Positions 62,851-64,000 of a stretch of 64,000 bases of DNA are shown here, in pieces (positions within the stretch are counted from its first letter, which is position 1; each line of letters begins with the position of its first letter). The notes under the pieces are model-generated. The model was not told the DNA's origin and searched no databases. It saw nothing but the letters and a program-made list of their open reading frames with translations. The position numbers were made by a program, and so were the translations under genes. This DNA comes from Halomonas sp. BDJS001. Lineage in GTDB: Bacteria; Pseudomonadota; Gammaproteobacteria; Pseudomonadales; Halomonadaceae. Where the stretch lies: assembly GCF_026104355.1 (NCBI RefSeq), contig NZ_CP110535.1:2728001-2792000 (forward strand), read 5' to 3'.

Positions 62851-64000
62851 GAGAGGTTCCCAAGTTGATGTGCAGAAACAGTATGCGCCATAGAGGGTTT
62901 GCCAAACGAGGTCGGCCAGTAAAGTGCGCCCAGCTGCTGGGCGATTCGCGCGCCCTGCCCGCGTTTGACTTTGGACTGTTCGGTATCGATCACCAGGCAG
63001 TCATCCAGCGGGGCGAGATCGTCAACGGTTTCCCGGGTGCGGCCATCGGTAATCAGATAGGTGCGCACCTTCAGGCCGGGCTCGCGGCGCTGCCACTGGA
63101 GGATAAGCCGCTTGGCTTCAATAATTGCTTCCCGCAGCGGGGTTCCACCGCCGCCCTTGGCGTTATCAAGAGTGCCCCGAGCATTTTTGGGCGCACGACG
63201 GCGGGAGAGTATCGACACCACCCCGCCATTACCAAACCCCAGCACCGCTACCTGCTCCCGCGCGGCGTAGGCTTGGGTTACCAGCGATTCAACCAGCCCT
63301 TTGGCTTGACCCAACAGGCGCTGGCCTAGGGTCGAGCCGGAGGTGTCCAGTAGCACCAAGTGCGCCGTCGTCTGCCCCGCCCGGGCCTTGCGCATTTTTA
63401 ACTGCTGCCAGGGCCACTGGCCGCGATTGGCGATCAGCGTCGCGAACCCGTCCAGCCGCGAGGTCGTTACTTGGGAACGGCCACGCCCTGGTTCTTCCCC
63501 TTTACCCGCGCTAGCCGCGGTTTCTGAGCGATTATTCCGCTGAGCAAAACCGTCGCTATCGGGCAGTTTTACCGCGGGTTGGCTAATCGCCTCTTGCGTC
63601 ATAGGGGGCATGGCGCCCCACTGGCCCTGCTCACCACCAGGATAGGATGAGCCGCCGCTGGGCGCGTTATTGGCTGACGACGAACCGCCCTCGCCATTTG
63701 AAGGCGTTTGATTAGGCGGGGATGACGGCGGGTGCTGTTCTGGCGGCTGAGTACGCCGATGCGCCAGCACCCAGGGCTCAACGGTGTCGATATCCTGCTG
63801 CTCTACGCTACCCACGCCACGCCAGGCGGCATGGGCCTGGGCGGCGCGGTGCCAAGTAACGTCGGCGCGTAGGCCTTCAACCCCGGCAGCTTCGCAGCGG
63901 GTGGCAATCGTCCGATACACCCAGGGGTCGGTGGTGATCTCTTTGAGTAAGCGCTGCGCTTTAGCAATACGCTCGGTCAGGGCGGCCTGGGCATCCTCAA
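62847..64000 (-). CDS. Chelatase subunit with VWA domain (ChlD-like), incomplete
   Basis: C-terminal 383 residues of a magnesium/cobalt chelatase subunit; the frame stays open to the window edge, so the AAA+ part lies outside. The visible part begins with a helical ChlI-tail region, then a Pro/Ser/Gly-rich linker (~residues 90-150), then a VWA domain with MIDAS LLDTSGSTLG and GGGGTPLREAI. In many organisms such ChlI-ChlD fusions replace CobS and CobT as partners of CobN. Overlaps cobO by 4 bp, the first cob gene in this operon visible here. Confidence 0.85.
   Translation of the reverse strand, partial: EDAQAALTERIAKAQRLLKEITTDPWVYRTIATRCEAAGVEGLRADVTWHRAAQAHAAWRGVGSVEQQDIDTVEPWVLAHRRTQPPEQHPPSSPPNQTPSNGEGGSSSANNAPSGGSSYPGGEQGQWGAMPPMTQEAISQPAVKLPDSDGFAQRNNRSETAASAGKGEEPGRGRSQVTTSRLDGFATLIANRGQWPWQQLKMRKARAGQTTAHLVLLDTSGSTLGQRLLGQAKGLVESLVTQAYAAREQVAVLGFGNGGVVSILSRRRAPKNARGTLDNAKGGGGTPLREAIIEAKRLILQWQRREPGLKVRTYLITDGRTRETVDDLAPLDDCLVIDTEQSKVKRGQGARIAQQLGALYWPTSFGKPSMAHTVSAHQLGNLS

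Noticed and set aside
1..64000. tRNA, rRNA or prophage genes
   Set aside because: No cloverleaf, rRNA sequence or phage structural gene was recognised, though short RNA genes could be missed by eye.

Overview
The window looks like a chromosomal segment of a moderately halophilic gammaproteobacterium of the Halomonadaceae (Halomonas-like). This is inferred from protein flavour, moderate-to-high GC, the aerobic cobalamin gene set and the mix of Tct, LysE and DUF1206 genes. No rRNA or tRNA was seen, so the assignment is inference.

Layout. 1-8.6 kb: a MoxR ATPase/CoxE-like VWA pair, a cytochrome b561, a RidA protein, and a tricarboxylate-type uptake locus (TctA-TctB fusion, TctC, PrpF/GalD-like tautomerase) with a divergent LysR regulator. 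9.6-17.8 kb: a lone cobQ, then a LacI-controlled ABC importer operon that ends in a calcineurin-like phosphodiesterase, then an AraC-type methyltransferase. A single missing base makes the ABC ATPase and the phosphodiesterase look like one 646-residue protein. 18-29.5 kb: ordinary core and accessory genes (glutaminase, LysE exporter with AraC regulator, DUF1206, VTT protein, slipin/NfeD pair, isochorismatase and three AraC-type regulators).

29.7-47.6 kb is an accessory zone. It holds many short, mostly minus-strand single genes (four GNATs, two GFA proteins, VOC proteins, LysE, DUF4440, CYTH, hypotheticals). Decay products lie among them: a dead ParE-like toxin beside an intact antitoxin, a LysE fragment, a VOC fragment, a frameshifted DUF1456 gene, a short frameshifted Rho paralogue and a transposase stump. 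At its right end are two attC-like recombination sites in the orientation of the genes. One abuts the stop codon of a gene for six 17-residue Cys/His repeats. The other lies beyond a degenerate CHAT-like domain fused to a DUF900-type alpha/beta hydrolase. No integrase is present, so this resembles a cluster of attC sites lacking integrase.

48-64 kb is a nearly complete aerobic (late cobalt insertion) cobalamin locus: cobF, cobM, cobE, cobL, cobK, cobJ, cobI, cobH, cobG, cobN, cobW, cobB, cobO and the VWA part of a ChlI/D-type chelatase subunit that runs off the window. Most junctions are 4-bp start/stop overlaps, indicating translational coupling. A ~98-bp palindromic element occurs three times in the window, twice in this locus, with compensatory changes that keep its hairpin. 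cobL and cobK start divergently on the two strands of the same CATG.

The items most worth follow-up are the integron-like cassettes (repeat protein and CHAT-hydrolase), the short Rho paralogue with a T6 slippery site, and the palindromic element.
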